A stretch of 64,000 nucleotides of DNA from Maritalea porphyrae (GTDB taxonomy: Bacteria; Pseudomonadota; Alphaproteobacteria; Rhizobiales; Devosiaceae), in contig NZ_JAPWGX010000001.1 of assembly GCF_027213965.1 (NCBI RefSeq), forward strand, positions 744,001 to 808,000, in the 5' to 3' direction. Shown here in pieces: positions 18,326-26,683 of the stretch (its first letter is position 1; each line of letters opens with the position of its first letter). The translations under genes were made by a program, and so were the position numbers. Under the pieces are notes generated by a model that had not been told where the DNA came from, did not search any database, and saw only the letters and a list, made by a program, of their open reading frames with translations.

Positions 18326-18393
18326 CATGCGAGGTCTTTATCGTCTCGTTTTGCGCTAGAAATAGAATGAAGAGACCATAAGGACCTCGCATG
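18326..18393. other. Long hairpin, 22-bp arms
   Basis: Arms 18326-18347 and 18372-18393 pair over 22 positions with one mismatch and one G-U, closing a 24-base loop. The outer 11 pairs (CATGCGAGGTC / GACCTCGCATG) are perfect. It is longer than a usual terminator and lacks a T run. It could be part of a small RNA or the end of a miniature element; I cannot assign it. Confidence 0.6.
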
Positions 18394-18784
18394 TGGTGAT
18401 GTGCGTTGCTTGAGGCAAACTACCCCGGGGTGCTTACCCTTCTATCCCCTTTGCCTGCGCTCCACCCATATTGCTTTGGGCCTTGGCCCAATGGATGATT
18501 TTGGGGTTTACGCCCCAAAAAGGCGGTTAAACAATACCCGCCAAGCGGCCTACAGGTGCCATTGGTGTCTGACTGGACAGATGCTTCAAAAACGCGTGTA
18601 CCGCAACCGTCGCCACGACCCACCACCATCTTCCGACAGGATCACCCCAGTAAAAACCACTAAAGGACCACCCGGCCACCCCCTGCTCGTCAGCAAGCTG
18701 CGTGGCTAAACGAAAGACGGTGGCAGTATGGCATGGTGTTTTGGGGCGGGGATAAATATTTTTGGCGTAAATCACAATGAACGT
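18394..18784. other. Structured non-coding stretch, identity unknown
   Basis: About 390 bases with no credible gene; open frames on both strands are low-complexity (runs of Trp, Pro, Arg) and lack starts with ribosome sites. It has several small hairpins, such as TTGGGCC-TT-GGCCCAA at 18476-18491 and TTTTGGGG-TTTACG-CCCCAAAA at 18499-18520. A structured RNA or a decayed element is possible. Confidence 0.4.
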
Positions 18785-19363
18785 CAAAAGCTCATCGGTG
18801 CGAAGAAAGGTCACAAGGAAAGACCACAGCAGCACACAAACCGTGCACCCAACCCTTAATCCCTCCCCATCAAGGGGAGGGAAACTTGGCCCCGGATCAA
18901 GTCCGGGGCGGTGCGAGGGGGAACGGTCGGGGTGGCAACTGCACCGTCCCGCACAACCAAGTGGCGTTCGCGCCACGCGGGCTGATGCGGGACCAATGGA
19001 ACTAAGGGCAACCGAAGTGTTTTGCGGTAAACGGCGCGCACGCCAAAACTATCCTGCCGCAACCAACAATGCCCAAAAGCTCATCGCTGCGAAGAAAGGG
19101 CACAAGGGAAAACCGCCGCCGCACGCAAACCGTGCACCCCACCCTTAATCCCTCCCCATCAAGGGGAGGGAAACCTGGCCCCGGATCAAGTCCGGGGCGG
19201 TGCGAGGGGGAACGGTCAGGGTGACAAATTGCACCGTCCCGCACAACCAAGTGGCGTTCGCGCCACGCGGGCAGATGCGGGATCAATAGAACTTAGGGCA
19301 ACCGATGTGTTTTGCGGTAAACGGCGCGCACGCCGGAGTTATCGCGCCGCAACCAACAATGCC
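18785..19363. repeat. Two tandem copies of a 290-base unit
   Basis: Copy 1 is 18785-19073 and copy 2 is 19074-19363, offset 289-290 bases and roughly 90 percent alike by eye. Each copy carries three hairpins in the same order: CCCTCCCC-ATCAA-GGGGAGGG (18861 and 19150), the REP palindrome CCCCGGATCAAGTCCGGGG (18890 and 19179) and GTGGCG-TTCG-CGCCAC (18961 and 19251). No gene is supported in it. Confidence 0.85.
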
Positions 19364-19408
19364 CAAAAGTGAAATCTGTACGTACCAGATGCAACCCGCC
19401 CCCGTCAC

Positions 19409-19507
19409 CCTCGGGCTTGACCCGAGGATCCAGTGCTGAATGTGAAGCAGATCAATAACCCTTGGGTTTGTAAACAGTCCGACCTGGATCCCCGACTGCG
19501 CGGGGAT
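19409..19507. repeat. Further REP-type palindromes
   Basis: CCTCGGG-CTTGA-CCCGAGG at 19409-19427 and ATCCCCG-ACTGCG-CGGGGAT at 19488-19507, the latter 35 bases from the restriction-modification stop codon. They are relatives of the units above with different stem sequence. Confidence 0.7.
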
Positions 19508-19541
19508 ACAGACCTTGGCGTTTATTTATCTGTTGGGAAAG

Positions 19542-21422
19542 TCATATATTGGCCTCTAAAAGCTCGATTTCGTCCGGGGTCAGGTCAAACAGGTCGTAAA
19601 CGAGTTTGTTGATCGCAGTTTCGTGCTGTTTAATCTCACCGCTAAGGCGGGCAATATCGGCTTTGTCTTTGTTCAGCCAGTCTTCCCAATCCGATCGGTC
19701 GGCAAGGGGAATATCGGCTTTGAAGGTTTTTTTGATTTCGGTGCGGAAGGCAGCGAAATTGGGGAATTCCCACCAGCTTTTCAGCTTATTGTTTAGTTTT
19801 GCTTCACGTTCTGGCGGACACAGGTCCGGAATGCGGCGGCGCACCCCCTGCTGCAATTGATAGCGCTGTTCAGCCGCGGCTTGGCATTGTTCGGCAAGGA
19901 TGGCGAGTTGCTGCTTTTGGGCGTCGTTTGTGGGTGGGATTGGGAGTTTTTCCACGAACTGGCTAAAGAACCTTACAAACCCTCCCCTGATTTGCGAACT
20001 CATATGAATATATACGAACCAAAGCGGCATCGAATTCAGAAAAGCGACCAAATGGTGCTCATTTGTTGGCATGAAGTAGCAAGTGTTCGCTGTCAGCGAC
20101 GCGCTTTTATCCAATTGGAACGGCGGACTGTCGGCAATGTCGCGATAAAGAACCTTTGGCCTATCAAATGAGTCATAATAATCGCAGGCGCGCAGTTCCC
20201 ACCAATAGTCACCTTTATCAGTGCGCTTTCGGCAGACCTCGGCGAACGGCGCGAGTTGTCTGGATATAGCTGGATGCAATTTTGAGAGGCGCAACCAGGC
20301 CTCCCCTTCCGGTAGCTCACCAAACTGTGTTTTTGTCCAGCTCTTCGGAAAAAGGATTAGAAACCGGTCACGACTTTCTGCACGCCAACGCTTTAAATCC
20401 TTTCCTTCCAACCACGGCTTCAAAATCTCGGCCGAATTTGGGTCTTCGGCCACCAACCGATCACGTGTGGTGCGGTCAATGACGAAAGCTTCATTTCGGC
20501 CAGTTTTGATGCCGTATAGGGGCGATCCATAGACCTCTTTAAGGGTTGGTTTGTCCTTGCGGATTTTGTCGCGCAGGGCTTTTAGGCGTGGGTCTTCTAG
20601 TTCCCAGCTTTGTCCATCTAAATGATGTTGCGGATAGGTTTGGGCTTTTGTTTTGTAAGTTGCGCGAAAGTTTGTTTTTGGCATGTCGTCAATGGTCCAA
20701 AAACTGATCTGATGATCCTTTTTCGGCGTGTGGTTGACCATGGTCAGAATGGCCGGATAGGTGGTGACCCCTTCAAAAATTTGATGGTCGCCGAAATCCA
20801 CCACATGTTCCAGTGTGGCATTTTTGGCCAGATATTCGCGCAAAGGTTTGCCCGAATTGGTTTTGAAAAATGTCGACGACGAAATATAGCCAATGCGCCC
20901 ACCGGGTTTGAGCAACCGCAGCCCGCGCTCAAAGAAATAACAATAAAGGTCGGCAACGCCGTGATAGACTTCAAAGCGATTTTCTAAATATGGTTTTAGC
21001 GGCGAAAGCAGTTCTTGGCGCACATAGGGCGGGTTGCCCAACACCACATCAAAACCGCCAGCGGCGAAGATTTCGGGGAATGCTGTTTGCCAGCTAAAGC
21101 CGTGGCTGAGATGGGCGAAATTGCTGTCTTCAATCAGGCTGTCACCGACCAACAGGTTCTTATCTAAACTATCGAGCGCTTTACCCTTTTTGGCGGTTTT
21201 GATCCAGAGCGACAATTTGGCGATTTCAACGCTTTCTGCGTTCACATCCACACCATAAAGGTTGTGGGTCAAAATCTCGCTATCTGGGTCCAGCAAATCG
21301 CCCAAATGGTCGCCCGAGAGCGCAGCGATTTTGTCGTTTACGCGGGCAAGTTCGGCTTTAAGAAAATCAAATGCGGTGACCAGAAAAACGCCCGACCCAC
21401 ATGCTGGATCAACAATGCGCAA
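19542..21422 (-). CDS. Type IIG restriction-modification enzyme, methyltransferase and specificity half
   Basis: 626 residues from a TTG start. It has the N6-adenine methyltransferase motif I DPACGSG at residues 5-11 and the catalytic motif NPPY at 129-132, then a TaqI-like target-recognition region (LWFVYIHMSSQIRGGFVRFFSQFVEKLPIP) and a long C-terminal helical tail ending LFDLTPDEIELLEANI. The first methylase motif sits at the very N-terminus, so an independent start here would give a truncated fold; the upstream half is needed for a normal enzyme. Whether it is translated on its own is uncertain. REP palindromes follow the stop. Confidence 0.8.
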   Translation of the reverse strand: MRIVDPACGSGVFLVTAFDFLKAELARVNDKIAALSGDHLGDLLDPDSEILTHNLYGVDVNAESVEIAKLSLWIKTAKKGKALDSLDKNLLVGDSLIEDSNFAHLSHGFSWQTAFPEIFAAGGFDVVLGNPPYVRQELLSPLKPYLENRFEVYHGVADLYCYFFERGLRLLKPGGRIGYISSSTFFKTNSGKPLREYLAKNATLEHVVDFGDHQIFEGVTTYPAILTMVNHTPKKDHQISFWTIDDMPKTNFRATYKTKAQTYPQHHLDGQSWELEDPRLKALRDKIRKDKPTLKEVYGSPLYGIKTGRNEAFVIDRTTRDRLVAEDPNSAEILKPWLEGKDLKRWRAESRDRFLILFPKSWTKTQFGELPEGEAWLRLSKLHPAISRQLAPFAEVCRKRTDKGDYWWELRACDYYDSFDRPKVLYRDIADSPPFQLDKSASLTANTCYFMPTNEHHLVAFLNSMPLWFVYIHMSSQIRGGFVRFFSQFVEKLPIPPTNDAQKQQLAILAEQCQAAAEQRYQLQQGVRRRIPDLCPPEREAKLNNKLKSWWEFPNFAAFRTEIKKTFKADIPLADRSDWEDWLNKDKADIARLSGEIKQHETAINKLVYDLFDLTPDEIELLEANI

Positions 21423-21515
21423 TGCTTTGATGGCATCACGATATGCTGCCCAGGCTTTGGCTTCGGCGGTTTTGTTTTTCCATTTTATGTTTTCGTAATC
21501 ATCAACCGAACTGGT

Positions 21516-22766
21516 TTAGCTGATGAAGGGCACAAAAGATGTTTCAAACAATTCCAGCAGATGAGTGCCAAGGGTTTGCTCGACAATAAATCGGGCAATA
21601 TAGTCGGGGGTGTAAACTACCCCATCGCGCTTGCGTTTGCCGCTGGTGCCAGACTTTTTGGTGTCTTCGGCAATTTCACCGCGTGCAATGGCTTGCAACC
21701 TTTCCACATCGGCAATGGATTGTTCGAAGATGTGCCCCAAAACGGTAACCGAAACTTCGGATGCAAAATCATATTCGCCAATGCGCTTAAAGCCTTCGCA
21801 CACCAAATCTGGCAATTCGAGTGCGTCAATGGTTGGGTCCGGCGCAAACAGCCCGCCATTATAGGGCGGGACGTTGAGTTGTTTGTTGCCGCTGTCGATA
21901 GAGCGAAACAGGCCCTTAAAGTTTTGCCAAATCGGGCGTGGATTAAACGGGTCTGCATGTTCGTATGCTTGCTCCAAAATACGATTTGGCAGCAGCCCTG
22001 TATCTTCGGCAAAGGCGGTAAATAGCACACGGTCCAAAATAGTTTGCGCGGCGGAAATGGCGGCCAGCGGTTCAATTTGGGGTGCGGCTTGTTGCACGGC
22101 ATCAATCAGGCTATCGCGCAGCACTTTATAGTCAGCATAAAGTGCGTTGGTGATGTCTTTATCTTCTTTGCGGCTTTGCTCCAGAATTTCTAGGGAGCGG
22201 CCAGATAGCAAGTTTTCTGCGCTGAGCAGCAGCATAAAGCGTTGATAGTGTTTTGGATCAGCCAGCTTAACAAGATCGAACCGCTCGTAGGCCTGCGTGC
22301 CTTCGCCAAAGCCATAAAGGCGCAGTTCGAGATAGTTGCAAACGATCACCCATTTAACGCCCGGCGCGTTTGTGGCATATTCCCACGCCTGCATAACGGG
22401 GCTTTTTGCCCTGCCCGGCATAATGGCATCAAGGTCTTTGGTTTTTGCGCCCTTGAGTTCAAACGGCGCAATTATTTCGTCACGTTCGCCGCCGAAATTG
22501 CCGAGCGCCAAATCGACAGATCCTTTGAGAATGTTCTGTTCGGTTGCAACGGTGAATTGCTCGCCTGCGGCGGCAGTTGTGTAGCCCAAAATGCCTTCGA
22601 CAATTATGGATTTAAAATCGCCGTGCAGCGCCACTTCCTTGAGGGAATTAATGCGATTTGACTTAATCAAGTCCACCCATTTCTCAATCGCGTCGCGATG
22701 GGCGGCGGGAATGGCAAAGTCGGGCTTAATGTGGCGGGCAAGGGTTTTGGAATTAAAAAGTTGCAA
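21516..22766 (-). CDS. Type IIG restriction-modification enzyme, nuclease half
   Basis: 416 residues. A PD-(D/E)xK-type nuclease site is visible as Asp85 in GSVDLALG and Glu103-x-Lys105 in PFELKG. The remainder is the helical connector found in Eco57I/BpuSI-like enzymes, ending with GVVYTPDYIARFIVEQTLG, the segment that normally runs directly into the methyltransferase domain. It stops at TAA 21516, 31 codons before the methylase motif. If expressed alone, it would be a nuclease uncoupled from modification, so loss of activity is likelier than toxicity. No strong ribosome site is seen ahead of ATG 22766. Confidence 0.8.
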   Translation of the reverse strand: MQLFNSKTLARHIKPDFAIPAAHRDAIEKWVDLIKSNRINSLKEVALHGDFKSIIVEGILGYTTAAAGEQFTVATEQNILKGSVDLALGNFGGERDEIIAPFELKGAKTKDLDAIMPGRAKSPVMQAWEYATNAPGVKWVIVCNYLELRLYGFGEGTQAYERFDLVKLADPKHYQRFMLLLSAENLLSGRSLEILEQSRKEDKDITNALYADYKVLRDSLIDAVQQAAPQIEPLAAISAAQTILDRVLFTAFAEDTGLLPNRILEQAYEHADPFNPRPIWQNFKGLFRSIDSGNKQLNVPPYNGGLFAPDPTIDALELPDLVCEGFKRIGEYDFASEVSVTVLGHIFEQSIADVERLQAIARGEIAEDTKKSGTSGKRKRDGVVYTPDYIARFIVEQTLGTHLLELFETSFVPFIS

Positions 22767-22960
22767 ATGAACACTCTAAGGAAGGCGGTTTGTTGGTTAT
22801 GTCATTATTGGTAATCTGATTGAGCGCACATTACAAACACTTCAGTGTTGGCGGCAACGTCGCCGGCGGTAAGCCGACATGCCACACATTGAGGGCGTTG
22901 ACGAAATAGAAATGAACGCCATAGTATCCTGCAGTCGAAAACCAAAGGTAGCGAGCGGCA

Positions 22961-23308
22961 TTGATTAACACTTCCCACAAAACGCAGCGTCAAAAAAGCT
23001 TGGCATTCATTTGGTTGTCATTGCTGCTTGCGTTTGTGATTTCGGCCCCCTCGTTTGATGGTTTGCTCAAAACAGCAAACCATGGGCATGAAACAGCCTA
23101 TGCAGAAACGCACGCACACGACGCCTCAGTTGGGTACGAAAGTTCTTGTGATGATGGTTCGGGGCTGCATTGCGGCTCGAACATTATGGCGGCTGCAGAT
23201 GGCGTTTCGCCTGCAGTTTTCAAGCTGCGACCGCTGTTCGCCCCAATTGGTTTGCTCTGGTTGCTTTCAATCGATATTGCCCAGGAACTGCCACCCCCTC
23301 GCCTCTGA
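22961..23308 (+). CDS. Small membrane protein, His/Cys-rich, start of copper-type cluster
   Basis: 115 residues from a TTG start preceded by AAAGGTAGCGAG. Membrane segments are at about 14-32 and 88-105. Between them lies a metal-binding-looking stretch with HGHETAYAETHAHDAS, then SSCDDGSGLHCGS. The C-terminus is LPPPRL. The layout resembles short DUF2946-like or CopL-like proteins encoded beside copper genes, which is a similarity of pattern only. It is followed by cytochrome c' after 44 bases and is probably the first gene of the operon. A second small Cys/His protein with an APPPI end lies at 26284. Confidence 0.6.
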   Translation: MINTSHKTQRQKSLAFIWLSLLLAFVISAPSFDGLLKTANHGHETAYAETHAHDASVGYESSCDDGSGLHCGSNIMAAADGVSPAVFKLRPLFAPIGLLWLLSIDIAQELPPPRL

Positions 23309-23352
23309 GTTGAATTGCAGCATTCAACAGCATTTCAACAAGAGAGAAAATC

Positions 23353-23928
23353 ATGAAAAAATTTGAACTGGCATTGGCACTAACCATGGCGCTTGCAGCG
23401 AGCGGCGTTGCATTGGCACACGGTGGTGCAACGGGCATCGTTAAGGAACGGATGGATGGCATGTCCGCAATGGGCAAGGCTGTCAAAACCCTATCAATGA
23501 TGATGCGCGGTGAGGTTGAATATGACCCCGAGCAAGTTAAACGCGAAGCTGCGGTTATTGAAACTCATGCCGGCGAAACGCTTACAAGCCTGTTTCCCAC
23601 CGGAAGTGGCGGTGCTCCATCTGAAGCAAAACCAACGGTGTGGAGCGATTGGGCTGAATTTGAAGAAATATCAAACCAGCTGCAACTCTATGCCAAAGCG
23701 CTTGAGCAGGCCGCGCCAAACGGCTTGATGATGCAACAGCCCTCAACAGTCGATATGATGGGCACCACCAGTTCTGGGATGATGGGCAACAATAGCGCGA
23801 TGATGATGGGCAGTGCACCGAACATGGATTTGGACGCCCTTGCGGACATGCCTGCTGACGGTGTTTTCAACATGCTCGCCCAAACCTGCGCAAGTTGCCA
23901 TGCAAAATTCCGGATCGAGAAAAAGTAA
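23353..23928 (+). CDS. Cytochrome c' family protein with Met-rich insert
   Basis: 191-residue periplasmic haem protein. Signal peptide at residues 1-22 (ALAASGVALA-HG). The haem-binding CASCH is at 179-183 close to the C-terminus, followed by KFR, the arrangement of class II cytochromes c (four-helix bundle). Between helices 3 and 4 it has a Met-rich stretch at 125-152 (LMMQQ, DMMG, GMMGN, AMMMGS) absent from ordinary cytochromes c', which could bind Cu(I). Stop codon overlaps the next start as TAATG. Members of this family bind NO or transfer electrons; role in this cluster is inferred to be redox with the copper oxidase. Confidence 0.9.
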   Translation: MKKFELALALTMALAASGVALAHGGATGIVKERMDGMSAMGKAVKTLSMMMRGEVEYDPEQVKREAAVIETHAGETLTSLFPTGSGGAPSEAKPTVWSDWAEFEEISNQLQLYAKALEQAAPNGLMMQQPSTVDMMGTTSSGMMGNNSAMMMGSAPNMDLDALADMPADGVFNMLAQTCASCHAKFRIEKK

Positions 23929-24827
23929 TGAAAAAGTGGTTCATGCTTTTATTGGGCGCAGCGGCGATGGCCGTTGCGTCTGCAATCGCCCTTGCGCTCA
24001 GGCCCATCGGCAATCCAGTTGAAATGTCCACTTTGCAGGGCGATGCGGGCCGGGGCGCCTATCTTGCCCGCATGTCCGGCTGCATCGCCTGTCACACAAA
24101 TACGGAGAAAGGCGGTGCGCCGCTGGCTGGCGGGCTAGAACTCAAAACAGATTTTGGCACATTTTATTCGCCCAACCTTACAACCTCTGTTGAATTTGGT
24201 ATGGGGAGTTGGTCAATAGAGATGTTTGCGAAGGCCGTGCGCCAAGGCGTTTCGCCGCAAGGTGAGCCATATTACCCGGCTTTTCCTTACCCGTTTTATG
24301 CAAAGCTAACTGACCAAGATATGGCAGATTTGTGGGCAGCTTTCAAAACTGTGCCCGCAGTTGAAGAGCCCTCAAAAGCACATGGCATGCCGTTTCCATT
24401 TAGTTTTCGGCCCGGGCTAAAACTCTGGCGACAAGCCTATTTGGACTTTTCTGAATTTGAAAAGGATCCCAACAAATCCGAAGCGTGGAACCGGGGCAAA
24501 TATATTGTGGAAGGTCCAGCGCACTGTGGTGCATGCCACACACCGCGCAACTTTGCCGGCGCGCGACAGGTCGAACAAAAATTGCACGGTGCCGACAAAT
24601 TGCCCGACGGTGGAAAATCACCAGCGATTAATTCTGCGGCTTTAAGGGAAAAAGGCTGGTCAATAAACTCCCTCGCCTATGCCTTAAAAACTGGCGTAAA
24701 AAACGACGGGGATGTGTTTGGTGGCTCAATGGTGGAAGTCGTTCGTGACGGCACGTCGTTTCTGTCGGCAAACGATCGAGAAGCAATTGCAACATATTTG
24801 CTTGGAGAAGCCAATGTCACAAATTGA
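23928..24827 (+). CDS. Diheme cytochrome c
   Basis: 299-residue periplasmic or membrane-anchored electron carrier. N-terminal hydrophobic segment at 4-24 acts as signal or anchor. Two haem motifs are present, CIACH at 52-56 and CGACH at 200-204, each beginning a cytochrome c domain, similar to the cytochrome subunits of alcohol, aldehyde or gluconate dehydrogenases. Its start overlaps the cytochrome c' stop by one base and its 3' end overlaps the multicopper oxidase start by 14 bases, so the three are translated as a unit. It probably passes electrons between the oxidase and the respiratory chain. Confidence 0.92.
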   Translation: MKKWFMLLLGAAAMAVASAIALALRPIGNPVEMSTLQGDAGRGAYLARMSGCIACHTNTEKGGAPLAGGLELKTDFGTFYSPNLTTSVEFGMGSWSIEMFAKAVRQGVSPQGEPYYPAFPYPFYAKLTDQDMADLWAAFKTVPAVEEPSKAHGMPFPFSFRPGLKLWRQAYLDFSEFEKDPNKSEAWNRGKYIVEGPAHCGACHTPRNFAGARQVEQKLHGADKLPDGGKSPAINSAALREKGWSINSLAYALKTGVKNDGDVFGGSMVEVVRDGTSFLSANDREAIATYLLGEANVTN

Positions 24828-26220
24828 CCGTAGAAGTGCATTGAAGCTTATCGGCGCCGCGGCTGCAGTTGCAACATCACCATCGCAATTGTTTGCCACC
24901 CCAAATGGGAACTGGCTCGAATTGGATGCTCGTGCGACCAAACACAAGTTGCACAATTCGGATCAAGCACTACCCTCCGATTTATGGGGGTACAATGGGC
25001 AAATCTGTGGCCCAACGTTAAGATACAAACAAGGTGAAACCGCCCGCATCCGCTTCACGAACAATCTTGTGGAACCGACTTCTGTTCACTGGCATGGCAT
25101 CCGAATTGTCAACGCAATGGATGGCGTGTCTGGCTTAACACAAGCGCCGGTTCAACCGGGCGAAACCTTTGAGTATGAGTTCGAATTGCCCGACGCTGGC
25201 ACCTATTGGTATCACGCGCACAACAACAGCTGGTCGCAGGTTGCCCGAGGACTTTATGGACCATTGATTGTGGATCCTGTTGAGCACACACCGCTGCCTG
25301 CAGAGCAAGATATTGTTCTTATGTTGGACGATTGGCGGCTTGATGCAAATGGGCGATTTGATGAGCAGAGCCTGGGCGCGTTGATGGATTGGAGCCACGG
25401 CGGGCGCATGGGCAATTGGTTGACTGTTAATGGCCAGAGCCTGCCCAAAATCAAGCTTCAACAGGGCGCGCCAACGCTGCTAAGACTGGTCAATGCCTGC
25501 AACGCACGGATATTAGAAATTGATCCAATCCGTTTTGGCGCAAAGATTGTTGGGTATGATGGGCAACCCGTTAAAGGCGAGCCCAAACAACTGGCATATA
25601 AGCCATTATTGTTGGGCCCTGCGCAGCGTGTCGATCTTCTGGTGCAACCTCGTGAACAGTTCGCGCTTGAAGAGGTTTCTGGAGAACCGTTTCCGTTCTG
25701 CTTTTTCGAAGTTGGAACCGGCGGCTTACCAGCGGCGCCCTATGTGCATCCCAAGCCAAACAAAATCCCACTTCCCCACCCCAAGGACCGTTTGAAGTTC
25801 CAAATCAACATGACCGGCGGCGCAATGGGCATGATGGGCGACATCACCTATCAAGGTAAAAAACTTGAAGGCGAAGATTTTCAACGTACCAAGCAGCTTT
25901 GGGCATTCAACGGAACGGCAAACCTGGCTGAACAGCCGATGCTCATTGCAAGGCGGTTTGAAACCGTCGAATTGGAAGTCATCAACAATACAGCGTTTAT
26001 GCATGCCATGCATGTGCACGGGCATCACTTCTTGATTGAAGATCGCGACGGTGATGGCGTGGAACAACCGGATCATTGGCGGGACACGTTTTTGATTAGC
26101 CCTCGGCAAAGCACCAAAATTGCGTTTGTAGCCGACAATCCTGGGAAATGGTTATTTCATTGCCACATGCTGGAACATGCCGCAGCTGGCATGACGTCGT
26201 GGTTCAAGGTATTAAGTTAA
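24814..26220 (+). CDS. Tat-exported multicopper oxidase
   Basis: 468 residues. A twin-arginine signal is visible (DRRSALKLIGAAAAVA, about 5-20). Copper-ligand blocks occur in order: HWHG at 92-95, YHAH at 133-136, HAMHVHGHHF and HCHMLEHAAAGM at the C-terminus, giving one type 1 and a trinuclear copper site. Such enzymes oxidise Cu(I), metals or phenols with oxygen in the periplasm. The ATG at 24814 follows GGAGAAG; the longer open frame upstream is not a real extension. The two cytochromes before it and small Cys/His proteins around suggest copper handling, not proven. Confidence 0.93.
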   Translation: MSQIDRRSALKLIGAAAAVATSPSQLFATPNGNWLELDARATKHKLHNSDQALPSDLWGYNGQICGPTLRYKQGETARIRFTNNLVEPTSVHWHGIRIVNAMDGVSGLTQAPVQPGETFEYEFELPDAGTYWYHAHNNSWSQVARGLYGPLIVDPVEHTPLPAEQDIVLMLDDWRLDANGRFDEQSLGALMDWSHGGRMGNWLTVNGQSLPKIKLQQGAPTLLRLVNACNARILEIDPIRFGAKIVGYDGQPVKGEPKQLAYKPLLLGPAQRVDLLVQPREQFALEEVSGEPFPFCFFEVGTGGLPAAPYVHPKPNKIPLPHPKDRLKFQINMTGGAMGMMGDITYQGKKLEGEDFQRTKQLWAFNGTANLAEQPMLIARRFETVELEVINNTAFMHAMHVHGHHFLIEDRDGDGVEQPDHWRDTFLISPRQSTKIAFVADNPGKWLFHCHMLEHAAAGMTSWFKVLS

Positions 26221-26283
26221 ACTTGTAATCACGTTTTCCTCAACTCAGTAGAAATGAAGTTAGAGACATAGTAAAAGGGAAAT

Positions 26284-26610
26284 ATGCGCGTTTTGATCAC
26301 TATCATTGTTGCTTGTATATTGTTGTCCACCCAATTGGTGGCGGCAATGGCAAGTGCGCGCGCTGCTTCTGCCGAACATGACCTCGTCATCGCAACAATT
26401 ATGCAAATGGATGACACAGACTGCTGTGAAACCGAGAAAATGGATCACAGCAAATCACGTTGCGCCAGCGATTGTTCAATTGCCATGTTTGGTCTGGGCA
26501 CTGCAATGTCTGGACAGCACAAGCCAGAGTTAGAGCGCCAAACCGGCAAGTTACTTCGTGCCATCGTTTTAGCTCTGAACGCCCCACCTCCGATCACGAT
26601 CGCTCCATAG
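26284..26610 (+). CDS. Small exported Cys/Met/His protein, possible copper binder
   Basis: 108 residues with a signal peptide (about 1-27, ASARA-ASA). The mature part contains IMQMDDTDCC, KMDHSKSRCASDC and MFGLGTAM, i.e. Cys, His and Met residues in a short stretch, and ends LNAPPPITIAP. Composition matches small periplasmic metal-binding proteins found in copper loci. No named family is certain. AAAGGGAAAT precedes the ATG. It lies 63 bases after the oxidase. Confidence 0.65.
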   Translation: MRVLITIIVACILLSTQLVAAMASARAASAEHDLVIATIMQMDDTDCCETEKMDHSKSRCASDCSIAMFGLGTAMSGQHKPELERQTGKLLRAIVLALNAPPPITIAP

Positions 26611-26683
26611 CAAACACTCAAAACTCTCAATCAAATGGTTGCGTGTCTTTTGGACGCGACCGCAAAGCTATGTGGCAATATTT

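Larger units (their letters stand above)
19542..22766 (-). pseudogene. Type IIG restriction-modification gene broken by one in-frame TAA
   Basis: A single reading frame of 1,074 codons runs from ATG 22766 to the stop at 19542 and is interrupted only by TAA at 21516-21518. The 31 codons after the stop stay open and lead in frame into the methylase motif DPACGSG. Nuclease and methyltransferase halves, usually one polypeptide in Eco57I-like enzymes, are thereby separated. It may be an inactivated gene, a sequencing error, or two products. A CAA-to-TAA change is the simplest origin. Confidence 0.8.

Noticed and set aside
18300-18780. Possible tmRNA, RNase P RNA or 6S RNA
   Set aside because: I looked for the tRNA-like ends and tag codons of tmRNA and for the GAGGAAAGTCC core of RNase P and found neither; kept only as an unassigned structured stretch.
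18527-18976. 149-residue open frame on the minus strand in the repeat region
   Set aside because: It spans hairpins and a REP palindrome, has low-complexity Trp/Arg/Pro content and no start signal; better explained as non-coding repeat DNA.
13541-19541. CRISPR array
   Set aside because: Repeats are palindromic REP units or a two-copy 290-base unit, without regular short spacers or cas genes.
18167-19541. Insertion sequence or transposon remnant
   Set aside because: No transposase fragment, terminal inverted repeats or target duplication could be found around the tandem repeats.
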